A program made the position numbers and the translations under genes. From Kappaphycus alvarezii (Eukaryota; Rhodophyta; Florideophyceae; Gigartinales; Solieriaceae): 64,000 nt of DNA. Shown piece by piece: positions 1 through 10,440 of the stretch (the stretch's first letter is position 1; each line of letters begins with the position of its first letter). The DNA lies in contig NADL03000608.1 in the NCBI GenBank assembly GCA_002205965.3, positions 310,001 to 374,000 on the forward strand, written 5' to 3'. The notes beneath the pieces were generated by a model. That model was given only the letters and a program-made list of their open reading frames with translations. It was not told the origin of the DNA and did not search any database.

Positions 1-659
1 GTCAGTCTGTTCGGTGCGCTCAAAATACCTTACGTGAACGGTAACGAAGTAACACAACGATAGAGTAATATTACATACTTTAGGTATTCTGTACATAGAG
101 TTTCACCTCGAGTGATGCAGGCGCAACAGGTTGCAACCCGCCGCCTTCCTGCCTTTTTGATCTCTTAACATCTACTTTAGTGCCTTTTATAACCCGCAAA
201 GATTTTCCGTTCCGTAATCCTTCCGACAAACCCACACAGGTCCCCAACTTCGATTTCGAACCGCTGGCTTTCAATTCCCCGAGTTCGCCTTCCCCCGCTT
301 CTATCCTCTTCATAGATGATCTCTTCCCGCGCATCGCAGAATAGTGGGAAAGGTTTGGGTGTTTTACTTTTGAAAAATGTATTCGGTCTATCCCATAGTT
401 TTCCAGACAACCACAATCAACTCATAAAGGTATGCAGACACAGTAACGGGGAAGGAACCACGCTCCCTAAAAGGCGGAACTGCGGAAAAGTTGATTAAAA
501 CTGTTGGAGTTATTCGAACTAGAATATATCGGCGCATTAGTTTCAAGATCTGGTCGACTCCGACTATCGTTTCCAACACACTTGTGCACGTGGCTGACGT
601 GGAACATCCGGTTAGCACTTAGCCAGCAACATAGTCAGTTCCTGTACTGTATCGTGAGA
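1..659. other. Left-edge stretch without a recognised gene
   Basis: Only short overlapping frames of 60-84 codons occur on both strands, none with a recognisable domain. A minus-strand frame at 334-80 shares a short RSSMKRI word with a plus-strand frame near 27738, too little to call homology. I see no RNA gene and no clear promoter here. Confidence 0.3.
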
Positions 660-660
660 C

Positions 661-677
661 CGGGTAATTGTGGGTCA
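661..677 (+). repeat. Left terminal inverted repeat of pogo-like element 1
   Basis: CGGGTAATTGTGGGTCA pairs with the right-end repeat, with three mismatches by eye. Confidence 0.6.
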
Positions 678-984
678 CCGGGGTAATTTGGGTAAATTTT
701 TTGAATACTTTTCGAAGCTTTTTGTCATACACCTAGCTAGAATGTCAAAAAAATTCAAATAAAAATCTGAGAAGTATTTTTGGCGCTTTTTTGGAAACAG
801 AAACAGAATTTTCGCGGCAAAATACGCTTAGAACCACTGCTTACAAGAGCAATGTACATGCCACCACCCGCAAAAACTAAGTGCACACACGAATCGCCTC
901 ATATATCTCAATTTGGGGAACTTTGGTAGCCTCCGCGGAGAGCAGCCCATAACAGCGCTATATAGGGCGATTATGTCAAGAGCA

Positions 985-2040
985 GACTGCAACAGGTCAT
1001 CAAAAGGATTCGGGAGGACAACTGGAGCATCCGAAAGGCGGCAAAAGGTGCATCTAGTGTCAAATACAACACTACGGAGATGACTGAATCAAAACAGCAC
1101 CGAACGACAAGCTATAGAGTGACCTCCATCCTTACAAGAGGAGGAGTAACAGATGATATCGAACGCCTGTATAGAGTTCGCGTAGAATGGAGCACCTCTT
1201 TCGCGAGATATTTTACAAGACCTCATGACATTTTTCATTTCCCGACTCCCTATTAAAAGGAATAAAAGGCTTTCCTTCAGTGACGGGAGGCCTGATGCAG
1301 ACTATATTTCAAATTTCTTGAGGCTCCATCCGACTCTCGGTCTCAAGCGAAGATCTGCTCTTGAAAATAAAAGAGCCGAAGTGATGTCACCGGAGAATCT
1401 CGCCCGACACTTTGCTCTTTGATATCAGATTTACAAAGAGTACAAAATTAATAACCCAGAGCATATATTCAATATCGAAGAGAGCAGTTTCTCTACAGGA
1501 ACTGCTCATCGCGCACGTGCTACAGCAATCGGAAACACAAAAGAGAGAAGTAAATCAGTGGAACTAAAATGGTCATCGAATGCAGAGCATGTAACTCTGA
1601 TGCCTTTAGTGTCGGCAGATGGCACAGCGTGGAAGCACCTTGCCATTCTACTGGGTAAGCAGTCCAAATGGCGTAAACGACCAAACGGCAGCATTGACAC
1701 AACGTCAGACTTCCTACCTTTCAACACTAACGTTGCTTAACGAGATCTGGCGGTCATGAATAAGTCCCCTTTTATTCAATGGGTTCAGTCGTTTATAGAG
1801 GAAACTGCGGCGCTCCAAAAGAAACACATGTACATAGTTCTAACTCTCGAGATGTATGGCGCTCATGTTTCACATGATTCTCTTTGTATTTTAAATGGGA
1901 ACAACATTGTCGCAGTTTGTTTGCCTGCTCAAACTAGTCTTTGAACATAAGTACTGGATTATATTGTGTTCTCACCGTTTAAGAAGAGTATAAGAAATGA
2001 AATCAGTAAGCGCACTCATTTTGTTTCAAAGTAACATCGT
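985..2040 (+). pseudogene. Pogo/Jerky-like DDE_1 transposase pseudogene
   Basis: The N-terminal part (about 988-1200) reads as a Psq-type helix-turn-helix (IKRIREDNWSIRKAAK). The catalytic part begins at about 1455 with HIFNIEESSFSTG, matching the family's FNxDETGF block, followed by VTLMPLVSADG at about 1590 and WVQSFIEE at about 1787. The second block MYGAHVSHDSL (about 1850) is followed by NIVAVCLPAQTSL and, past a stop, by FSPFKK, matching the family's LPAHTSHxLQPLD...FxPLK end. The first catalytic Asp is read as Glu (NIEES) and the second block has LEM where LLD is usual. In-frame stops lie at 1420-1422 (TGA) and 1738-1740 (TAA), with more near 1942. The enzyme cannot be active. Confidence 0.72.
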
Positions 2041-2670
2041 AATGATGATTACGCTCTTTGCGATCTGCTAGATTTCGCCCACATACAAGCAGTCACATAC
2101 CATAATATTGTCAATGGGTTTCGAGCATGTGTTTTATGGTGCCCCAAAGCCAGGGTATTGACTCTACAATTATCAAAGCTAAATATATAACGGTGTGCAA
2201 ACGATGATAACAGGGATGATGCTTTTACAGACTACAAGTTGCTCATACAATAATATTGCAGCAGTCTTATTTTTCTACCATCTGACGGAGTAGTTTCAAA
2301 TTCAAGGACTATAAACTCCAAAAGTGGGTGCCTATTGACTAGTTATGATGTGCTTTCAGCGTTGCAGGATCAAGAGCAAGAGCGTACAACACTTTCACAA
2401 CAGAGAATCAGTCGTTCGTAAGAAGTAGAGACGCGACATGTCGCGAGAGATCTTGCAAATGCTCAGAGACAAGTTTAACGACAGGCCGTGGCTGCTGGGA
2501 AGAATCGGGAGAGCCACGAGTGTGCTAGATAGAGGGAAAGTCGTGGTTCAAGGCTGCAGGCTTAGAAGGCAACTAGGGACACCAGAAAGTTTCCTGCGAA
2601 GGCTAGAACTGCAGGGTTAGTAGGTTTACATCAATAAAAATTTTGGAAATAAATGTTCAAGGTTACATAA

Positions 2671-2687
2671 TGACCCACTATTCCCCG
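2671..2687 (-). repeat. Right terminal inverted repeat of pogo-like element 1
   Basis: The plus strand reads TGACCCACTATTCCCCG, the imperfect reverse complement of the left end at 661-677. Confidence 0.6.
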
Positions 2688-2884
2688 TTTTTCGGCTGCT
2701 AAGACGAAATTAAGGCTAGTTCTTTTGCGTCTGTATCTTGTGTTCTTGTCCTCGTTGCCGTCCCAAACTTCGTACACTATATCACATGAGTTGTAGTAAC
2801 ATGCATGTAAGGTTTGAAGTAAAGCGAAGCAATATTTGCAAAGTTACCTCGATTTTGCAAAAAGTTTCCAGAATATGCCCTGGT

Positions 2885-3215
2885 GACGATATAGTACAGT
2901 ACAGAATCCGCACCGCAGTGGCTCTGGCAGGCAACCTGGGAACTACAGTACAGTACGGTATAATGCATTCAGATGCAGTAAAGTAGGGACTCCTACTGTA
3001 GGAGTCCTACCTGTTGTACAGTACTGTACTGTGCGATATAGTTTGTTCATATTCTGCAACTTCAGACTGGTACAGTACAGTGGTTAGATCTTAACCGTAT
3101 AGTTAGGACGTGCGCAGTCCCCAGTATGTACAGTACTGTACAGTAGATACTGAACGCATTAAACTTCTTTCTGCACAGTACAGTACAGTACAGTACAATA
3201 CAATACTGTCCCGTA
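2885..3215. repeat. GTACW pentamer palindrome cluster 1
   Basis: Many short runs of TACAG and TACTG units, e.g. near 2895, 2945, 3015, 3070, 3125 and 3177-3200, form self-complementary blocks such as TGTACAGTACTGTA. A separate 13-14 bp inverted repeat with one bulged base lies at 2984-3010 (arms GTAGG(G)ACTCCTAC and GTAGGAGTCCTAC). Similar clusters recur across the window. Confidence 0.7.
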
Positions 3216-4708
3216 GGTATCCCTGGCTTGGGACACCTGGAGCAGCTGTGAGCTTTGCAGGCGGCAGGAAATCTTCCTAATTATGGTGTAATTTTAACTT
3301 GCCCAGAGTACCTTACAGTGTTGGTAATGGGTTGTAACGGCATAGATCAATTAACCAAATAATAATATTTTTACTCCCAATGTTTCTGGAGTGTACCGTA
3401 CACTCACTGACCAATGCAAATACTATTTATTGTTTGTCCACGTACAGAATTGGGCTTGTAATGCACACAAAACTCCATTAGACCCTTTAAAAAAGTGTTG
3501 ATTAGCGCACTTTTCTTTGCAATGCCATTGCAAATACCGCACGAAATTTGCCACCGACACTGTCTGCATCAGAGAGATAGTCTCTGTTCGCAGTCATATT
3601 ATTACATTTAAAGGTCACCTTCTCCCCTAAACGGATTCAAATTTGCACAATCTTTTAGTGTGCAAAAATTTTTATTTCTTTTTCCGTCAATATGGCGCTC
3701 TGGGGAATTTAACCCTATGCACCGTACTCCCGCTGCATCAACGCTGTATCCATAAATATGTCAAATAGTCCATTCAATCATACACGCTAGTACAGTATTT
3801 GACTTAATGTGTAAGTGCTCAGAAGCATTCCTCCGATCTTTACTTGTACGTAGACTAGAACTCACAGAATTATTGAAGCACAGAGCAATAACACTATGTG
3901 ATGGAAGTTTTTAAATTTTGTACATCTCAACTGGGTAATCTGCAGAGGTTAAAGTATTGAGATTTGGCAGCTAATGATAAAATGTAGATAGAACAGAGAC
4001 CATTTCAAGGGGTAATTGCTTGCTCTAAACATTCTCGCCAAATCGCCCATGTGCAAAGCCTCAACTTTCCTTTTCGCAGAATAAAATGTTGCTAAATTAT
4101 TGCTTAGATTTTGCGTATCTCTAAAAGGATTCCCACTTCTACACAACTCTTGTGCATTCACAAAGTGACCGCAAGGATAAAATTGAAAGTCATTCTAAAT
4201 TCTTAGTGTACAATATCGCAAATAAATGGACAGCGAACTATTCAAAGTTCATTCTGTAAAAGCATATTTCTCAAATACAGTCTTAAGATAATTGCCGCCT
4301 TTTTTCGGGCAGCACCTCTTGGCGCCGGCCCGTAGTGTTAGCCGCAACACAAGATTTTGAAGCGAGACATCTGGGGAGGGATTACCAAACAGATATCCGC
4401 ATAGATCTTCTTGAATATACTGCTAAAATGATTTTAATGATAAATGCTCAACTCTGAGGACTGACACGTACTTCGAATATTTACTGTCTGCTTCTCCGTG
4501 AACCATGTTACAGTGCTTATCAGTTTTACACATTTCCATGCGTAGACTTTCACTAGTCTGCCGACTTCGAGTATGTGACAGGTCTATTTCTTCTAAATTT
4601 GCCTTCCTCGCCCCGCTCGGAAATCTTTCAGCATTTCTTTCACAATTACCATTTTTGTATCCCCGCTGTCACCCTCGTTCGCAACTTTAAGATCAAAGAT
4701 TAGTGTAA
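3216..4708. other. Intergenic stretch upstream of the TALE gene
   Basis: No frame longer than 70 codons shows a domain. The last 250 bases precede the homeobox gene and may hold its promoter, 5' UTR or an additional first exon. No TATA box or RNA gene could be assigned. Confidence 0.3.
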
Positions 4709-4804
4709 AATTCCCTGGCGAAAATATGGATCCCATCGAAAAGATTCCATCCACCCACAGGAGCTGGTCTTGGTCTGTCGAGCGAAAATCAAAGACAGGA
4801 GGAT

Positions 4805-6512
4805 GTGAATGCTGAGAAGGGTACCCATCGAGTGCCTAATGATGGTTTTGTTCCTCCAGGAACCCCAGCTCCCGATCCGGTAGTTTCAACTGTGCCGTAC
4901 AGAGTGAATCGGTCTGGCGTCACGGAAACTCATGAGAGAACTGTGGCTGCGCCGCAACAGCCACCAAACAAACTTAACAGTAAGCAACCGAGCTTCGATT
5001 TTCAACCATTTGCGGCAAACCTTTACTCTAATAAGGTTGTGGGAGGTGGGATCAGCCACGAGCAGGCCTCTCAAGCCTCGACGCAAGCCGGCGCCGCAGG
5101 TACAAGAGAGGTGAACAAATTCCCGCAGCCCACGCTGAAGCCGCTGCAATTTGGAGTCGGGTCGCGGCCTGTTACAGCTACAAAGTCATCCGGATATGGA
5201 AGGGGTCTAAACTCCCGTAAAGATCATTTCTCATCTGAGATGACGCAGGTTATGAATCCCAGATTCGCAATTGGAAAAGATGCCAACATTGCCAATACGA
5301 GCACGGGCGGTCGCGCGATGAATGGCGATAAAATTTGGAAAAGAGGTGAACTGGAACGGAACCCTGTTCCAGTACTCCCGGATGCATTGACTAAAATTGC
5401 AACGGGAACTTCAGGTAATCGGTATTTTGCAACGGGAACTTCGAATACACGAAAAACAGTCAGTGGTTTAAGCACGAAATCAAAAGTTACGCCCAAACGC
5501 GCTGTAAAGAGAGATGGTAGAAAGAAGGAAAAACCAAATGACGGAAAGACTGACGGCATAAGGACTCCGGAGGAACTCCGCGAGAAAATGTTAAAGAGAA
5601 AAGGAGGACTTCAAGGTGGACACATGGCACAGCTTTATGACACAGTGAGCTCTGTTTCGGAAAGATTCATCAATGAAGGTGATCAAAACCTGAGAGCAGA
5701 GAGAGCCGATTTCGTTCAAGAGTATACACAGTTGATGTCTGCACATGAAAGGCAGTTTGAGTCATTTTACGACAATGTGCACGCAATGTGCACTAAGCTG
5801 AAGTTGAATACCATTGTGCCGTACCTAGAGGACGATGTTTCGGCTCGGGTGGACGACGAGACGGCCGAGGATGTTGAAGGGAAACTTGGTGTCAAGAAAG
5901 TCTTCTTGAAGTCGATGCAGGCGTTGCAGACAGACATGAATATAGTTAAAAGGCGTGGAAATTTGCCACAGGAGAGTGCAGAGTTCTTGAAGAACTGGGT
6001 CAAAAGCCACGATTTTCATCCATGTAAGTTGATGTTGGCACTCTTCGCACAATACCATCTACACTGCTCGACGAGAGTCTGGAGTAAGGAGTTCAAACAA
6101 ATCATTTTTCAAGTAGACTTTGCTCTGAAGCCAACTGAGCTAATCTTTACTTTTCTGTCACTCTTTCATGTTGAACCTTGCTATCTCGTAACATCATCTG
6201 CAATCAAAGACCCTACTGATGCTGAAAAACGAGAAATGAGCAAAAGGTTAGGCATCACCGTATCACAAATATCCCATTGGTAAGTACATTTTGATATCTC
6301 ATGCGGTACCTCGAAAGTCCGATTTCAACTTTCTAACGAGGGATCTCCGTCGCCACAACGTGAAACGCATGTTCTTTTGGAAAAGGTTCATAAACTACCG
6401 CAAGCGCGTGTGGAAACCGAACCTCCCAGAGGACCATCCGGCCCGTTGTAATGAACCAGCCAAAAAGTCACAAGTGATGGCTAAGAGGATGGATTCTAAT
6501 ACCAATACTTAA
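4805..6512 (+). CDS. TALE-class homeodomain transcription factor
   Basis: A nuclear DNA-binding regulator, by family. Exons 4805-6023, 6210-6279 and 6386-6512 total 1,416 nt (471 codons plus stop), and the frame closes exactly across both introns. The C-terminal homeodomain starts near RRGNLPQESAEFLKNW, continues SHDFHPYPTDAEKREM across exon junction 1, and ends ISHWFINYRKRVWKP across junction 2. The PYP three-residue loop extension and the helix-3 WFIN-RKR-WKP pattern define the TALE superclass (KNOX, BELL, MEIS, PBX). The N-terminal 250 residues are low-complexity and basic. Residues about 260-380 are helix-rich and might be a divergent KNOX/BELL-type partner domain, which I could not confirm. 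The start is uncertain: the frame is open back to 4709 without an ATG (4805 is GTG), so an upstream exon or another start is likely. It is unlike its transposon neighbours in being intact. Confidence 0.88.
6024..6209 (+). other. Intron 1 of the TALE gene
   Basis: Donor GTAAGTTGATG, acceptor ending AATCAAAG; 186 bp. Removing it creates the PYP codons of the homeodomain loop, which strongly supports these borders. Confidence 0.88.
6280..6385 (+). other. Intron 2 of the TALE gene
   Basis: Donor GTAAGTACA, acceptor ending TGGAAAAG; 106 bp. Removing it splits the Trp codon of WFIN and restores recognition helix 3. Confidence 0.88.
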
Positions 6513-8300
6513 GCTGAATTGTTAACACAAAACGGTAATCTCCTTCAAGAGGCTTGATTGGGATGTGCCAAAGTTCGACGGAAAGTCGTCCTGAGCAATG
6601 AAACACGCCAACGGTATGGAATTGATCATTATTGAATTTGATGGTGATAGTTTCAGGGTAGAAGAGCAAGCTGTTGCATTCTTAGTATCCCGTTTCTTAC
6701 TCCGCCAAATGGGATAAACATTTGACCTTTAATGTTGGAGCATACTTTGTCAACTTTGTCCGACAACATCATGCCTCCAGTTTAGTTTCCCTTGTTGGTG
6801 GAGCCTCCGACTGCTCTCCTCCCGATAGCGACTTACCAGACCAACAAAACGAATTGCTGCGTAATTCAACTAGCCACAGGACATGACAAAAACCAAATAG
6901 GGCTGTCAACAGGCCTAAGATACTGTTCTGATGCTTGAGCGCCTGGTTGCATCCATTCCTACTCAAGCCTTGAAACTGCGTGGCGAATCCACACGTCCCA
7001 CATGGTTCCGAAGTACTTAATCAGAAACACGTTGTTCCTTGGCATTTTTTAAGAAAGAGCACGAGCACGCTGAATCACGGAGGATTGCGATATTAATCCT
7101 TTCATCGTTCCAGTTCCCAGCTCACTTCAATATGGGTTTTAAGTCTTGAAAGTGGATAAGAGCTGGATGATGAATTTTGAGGCAGTTCATGTTGTCGAGT
7201 GCATCGTATCCATTTACGTCATTCAAATTTGACTTCAGGATTAGATACTCTCCATGGAATTTGACTGTCCTGCAGAGAGTGGCCAATAGCTGGGGGCTAT
7301 CTGTTGGGAGTGACCAAATTGCCTGCCATGGGTTGATCGATTGCTACGTTGGGGATGCCCTCTGCGAAAGTCAAAACAATGGTTTGGAGAAGCGCCTGTT
7401 ATGTTGTCACGGGGATTGTAACAAGTGTTCTGCAATGGTTACATGCGTGTTGCTCAGGATACGTAGTGTAATAGTCCGAGAGTTTGGACGATTCTGAAGA
7501 TCAACAACAGCGATACATGAAACTCTTGCAACACATTACGCTGGCCCAAAAAGAGACAAAAGAGCAGTTTCGTACGGATATTCTTTCCAAAAAAGGTTTG
7601 AAATTGCAGTTGTTTGCGTTCAAGGGGGCAAACGTAGGCGCGGATATTTGAACTCGGAGATTTTGGTGGATTTGATTTGCGATGGCAACATGTGTGTGTC
7701 GCTGGAGAAGGGCAGAAACTGACGAGGCGAGTGTTTAAAGGTGAGGGAAATTGGAATGTTGAGAATTTTGTGAGTACGCGTTGGGTCTGTGGCTATATGA
7801 AATGGACGGTATTCGAGGCAATGATTGGATGACCAGGTGAGCGTTTGTTGAAGTGACTATGCAACGGGATGTCGATTTTGTTGACACCGTTTATGGGACA
7901 CGAGGTCAGTTTTTGTAAGCAAAAAAAGGGACTTTACGGGAGCGGTGGACAGTTGCTGGTTGCCTTGGTACTGTACTGTACAGTACTGTACAATATAAGC
8001 AAATTTGTTCCTAATAATTCTTACGCTACGCAGTGTTGTACTGTACAATACTGTACAGTGCTTCGACGCCGTCGTGTCACTGCAGCGTAGCCTTACTGTT
8101 CCTCAACAAAGTAAAGGTAAGCCTGGCTTACACTTACAAAGCCACCAATTTGGTGGGTACACGTATGGGACATTCGTACAGTGAAGTTTACTGTACAGTG
8201 AAGTTTACTGTACTTGAAGAGTCGGGGAGTGAATTAAGGTCAGCTGTTCCCTTAGGGAACAGGACCATATTTTTCATGCATTAAAAACACCCCAAATTCC
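6513..8300. other. Stretch without a recognised gene, with GTACW cluster 2
   Basis: The longest frame is 7177-7497 (+, 106 codons), Cys-containing but with no domain I recognise. GTACW palindromes lie at 7970-7995 and 8035-8060, and a direct repeat TGAAGTTTACTGTAC occurs twice at about 8182-8212. Nothing else is supported. Confidence 0.35.
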
Positions 8301-10440
8301 CCCAGTGAATTAAGTCAGGTGCGATAGATAAACTGCAAAAACTGTACAGCGTGTCTCACCGATGGAGCATGGTACCCAAATTCTTGAATACGTGTACAAC
8401 TATAAACTAAGCAATGAGTAAAGATCCTCTTTTCAAATGGCTGCATCAAAAAGAAGATTACGCATTTTGGGTGAGGAGTTCATCCACACGGAGACTTACA
8501 CTCTTCGCGAGTCCCGCTCTTGATGACTGACTGACGCATCGACATCCTCGCAACGGATCTGCGCCAGATCCGCATTCTTCTGCGGTCGTCCTCCGGTTTT
8601 CTTCCTGCATTCTCGACCTTCATCTCCTCCACTTCATATCTCTTCCATTCAGCGAGTGTTCAAATACACAAGAAAAAGAAGCGATGTAAACTCCTTTTAG
8701 ATTCCCCCGCTAGAAAAGTAGGACGACAAAATAAACTACCCATCATCCCGCCCATGTAAGAAGGGGATACCCAGTTGCCCCTTATAATTTTCTGCATCGC
8801 GCAAGAAATATAATTAAATACATTTAGCGCGGGCCACGAACCCGAACCGTCTATGAGGACAGACTTCTTTGTCCTCTAATATGAGCTCTCCGAGGCCGAC
8901 GTTTTCTCTCAGCCAACTACAGCACACAAATTCTAATGCGTAACTCTTTCCATCCATAGAAGGATGCATTATGCCTTACGTTTCTTTCTTGTCCATACAA
9001 CCCGGCCCTAATCAACACCGCTATTGAATTGACGGAAGTCACTAGTAAGCTGAAAGGTATGGGGCCGAGTAAGCACAACAACTGACTAGGATTACCCGTA
9101 AATGCCCCTTCATACATACTGTAAAGAATGAAAGACTGGTACAAGATAACTACTTAAGATGTAAAGGATTGACTCATAGCCTCTCGAGATGTAAGTCATT
9201 TCTTACCAACCAATCAGGAACAATTCAGAGGGCACAACAATCTCGGTGAAAAATGAGCCTCGCGTATCGGCAATGCTCCTTATTCCAACATATATCGTGC
9301 ATCTGATGCAGAAATTGTCACCATGGACAACTTTGGAACAGTGTTAAAAGACTTCTACTTACATTTCTGGCTTGGTTTGACATGGTGTTACTAATAAGCA
9401 GACGAAATAAACTGCAGATTTAAGACCTTTTTTAGACCCCCTGGTTACCTTAGAGTTGAAGGAGAAACTATCCAGTAGACAACAGTAGTCGATTTGAAAG
9501 GCTATCGAGGTAATTTTCGGTGTGCAGTTCTCACAGCATGATATTCTTGTGAAATCTTGTCCTCTGAATAGTCTTTCCAAAATACAATTTGTAATAAAGT
9601 CTTTTTGCATCATTTATGACAAAACAGTGGAATAAGGTGTTACGATGGCAAAGAACTATTCGCTAGCAAGATGGCATGGAGATAAATACCTGAAACTAAT
9701 AACAAATTTATGCTTCCAGGTTCCAAAAGCAGTCAGGCGGAACTACATCGAGACACGTTAGATGTCATAGAATTTTTCAAGCTTCAATCGAAACCGATGG
9801 TAGACGAGGCCACAGAATAAGAATCGCGATTAATGTTTTTCATAACGCCATGGATAGTACAGCCAGACCTTACTATTTCCTATTGAAATCGCTGAAATTT
9901 TTTTGAGTCAATTAATACATAAGAGCTGATTTAATAGTAAAATCCAGATGGTCCGCTTTTCATTTCTTGAACGAAAAGCTCAATCAATTTCCCAGTTGAA
10001 GATAAAATCTGCGTACTTTTCGTTGTTTTGCTCTACTCAGGTCTTCCGAGCTCTCACCCGGTACACCTTCTTCCCTGTTTTTGTCTTTGATATTCAAAAC
10101 GTGAAGTTTTGCACCACTAAAAGCGACTTTTGACGTAATTTTAGAGCCAGAAATGGAAATATAGCATACCTTGAGAGATAGAGGAACAGGGGTTTCGATA
10201 AAACCTTCCACGTCCGATTTATTCTCTTTTCCATTTTTTGTCGTTGTAGGATCTGCATTGATCTCATTCAGGAATGACTGTAGCGATATTCTTAGCATAT
10301 TTACTGCTCAGATTTTTCTCACTCTCGCTAGAAACTGCGCCGAGCAGACCTTGAATTATTTACTTCTCTGACCTTTCTCTTCAGGATCGACGCGTTTCTC
10401 AGAGATGAATAACTTCGCCCTTTCAATCTGTAATGTGAAA
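8301..10440. other. Stretch without a recognised gene
   Basis: Short frames of up to 104 codons occur on both strands (e.g. 9984-10298 minus), with no recognisable motif. No structural RNA, inverted ends or coding signature was found. Confidence 0.25.

Larger units (their letters stand above)
661..2687 (+). mobile_element. Decayed pogo/Jerky-type DNA transposon
   Basis: About 2.0 kb, bounded by imperfect terminal inverted repeats. The left end reads CGGGTAATTGTGGGTCA; the reverse complement of the right end reads CGGGGAATAGTGGGTCA. Between them lies a plus-strand transposase relic of the DDE_1 (pogo/Jerky/CENP-B) family. The length is normal for a pogo element. No flanking target duplication could be fixed, so the outer boundary may be off by a few bases. 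The copy is dead: the transposase has several stops and the catalytic aspartates are altered. It is a plain cut-and-paste DNA transposon, the first of two pogo-like copies in this window. Confidence 0.72.

Noticed and set aside
80-334. Homology between the minus-strand frame here and 27718-27978
   Set aside because: They share a short RSSMKRI word and about 20 similar bases only; the rest does not align.
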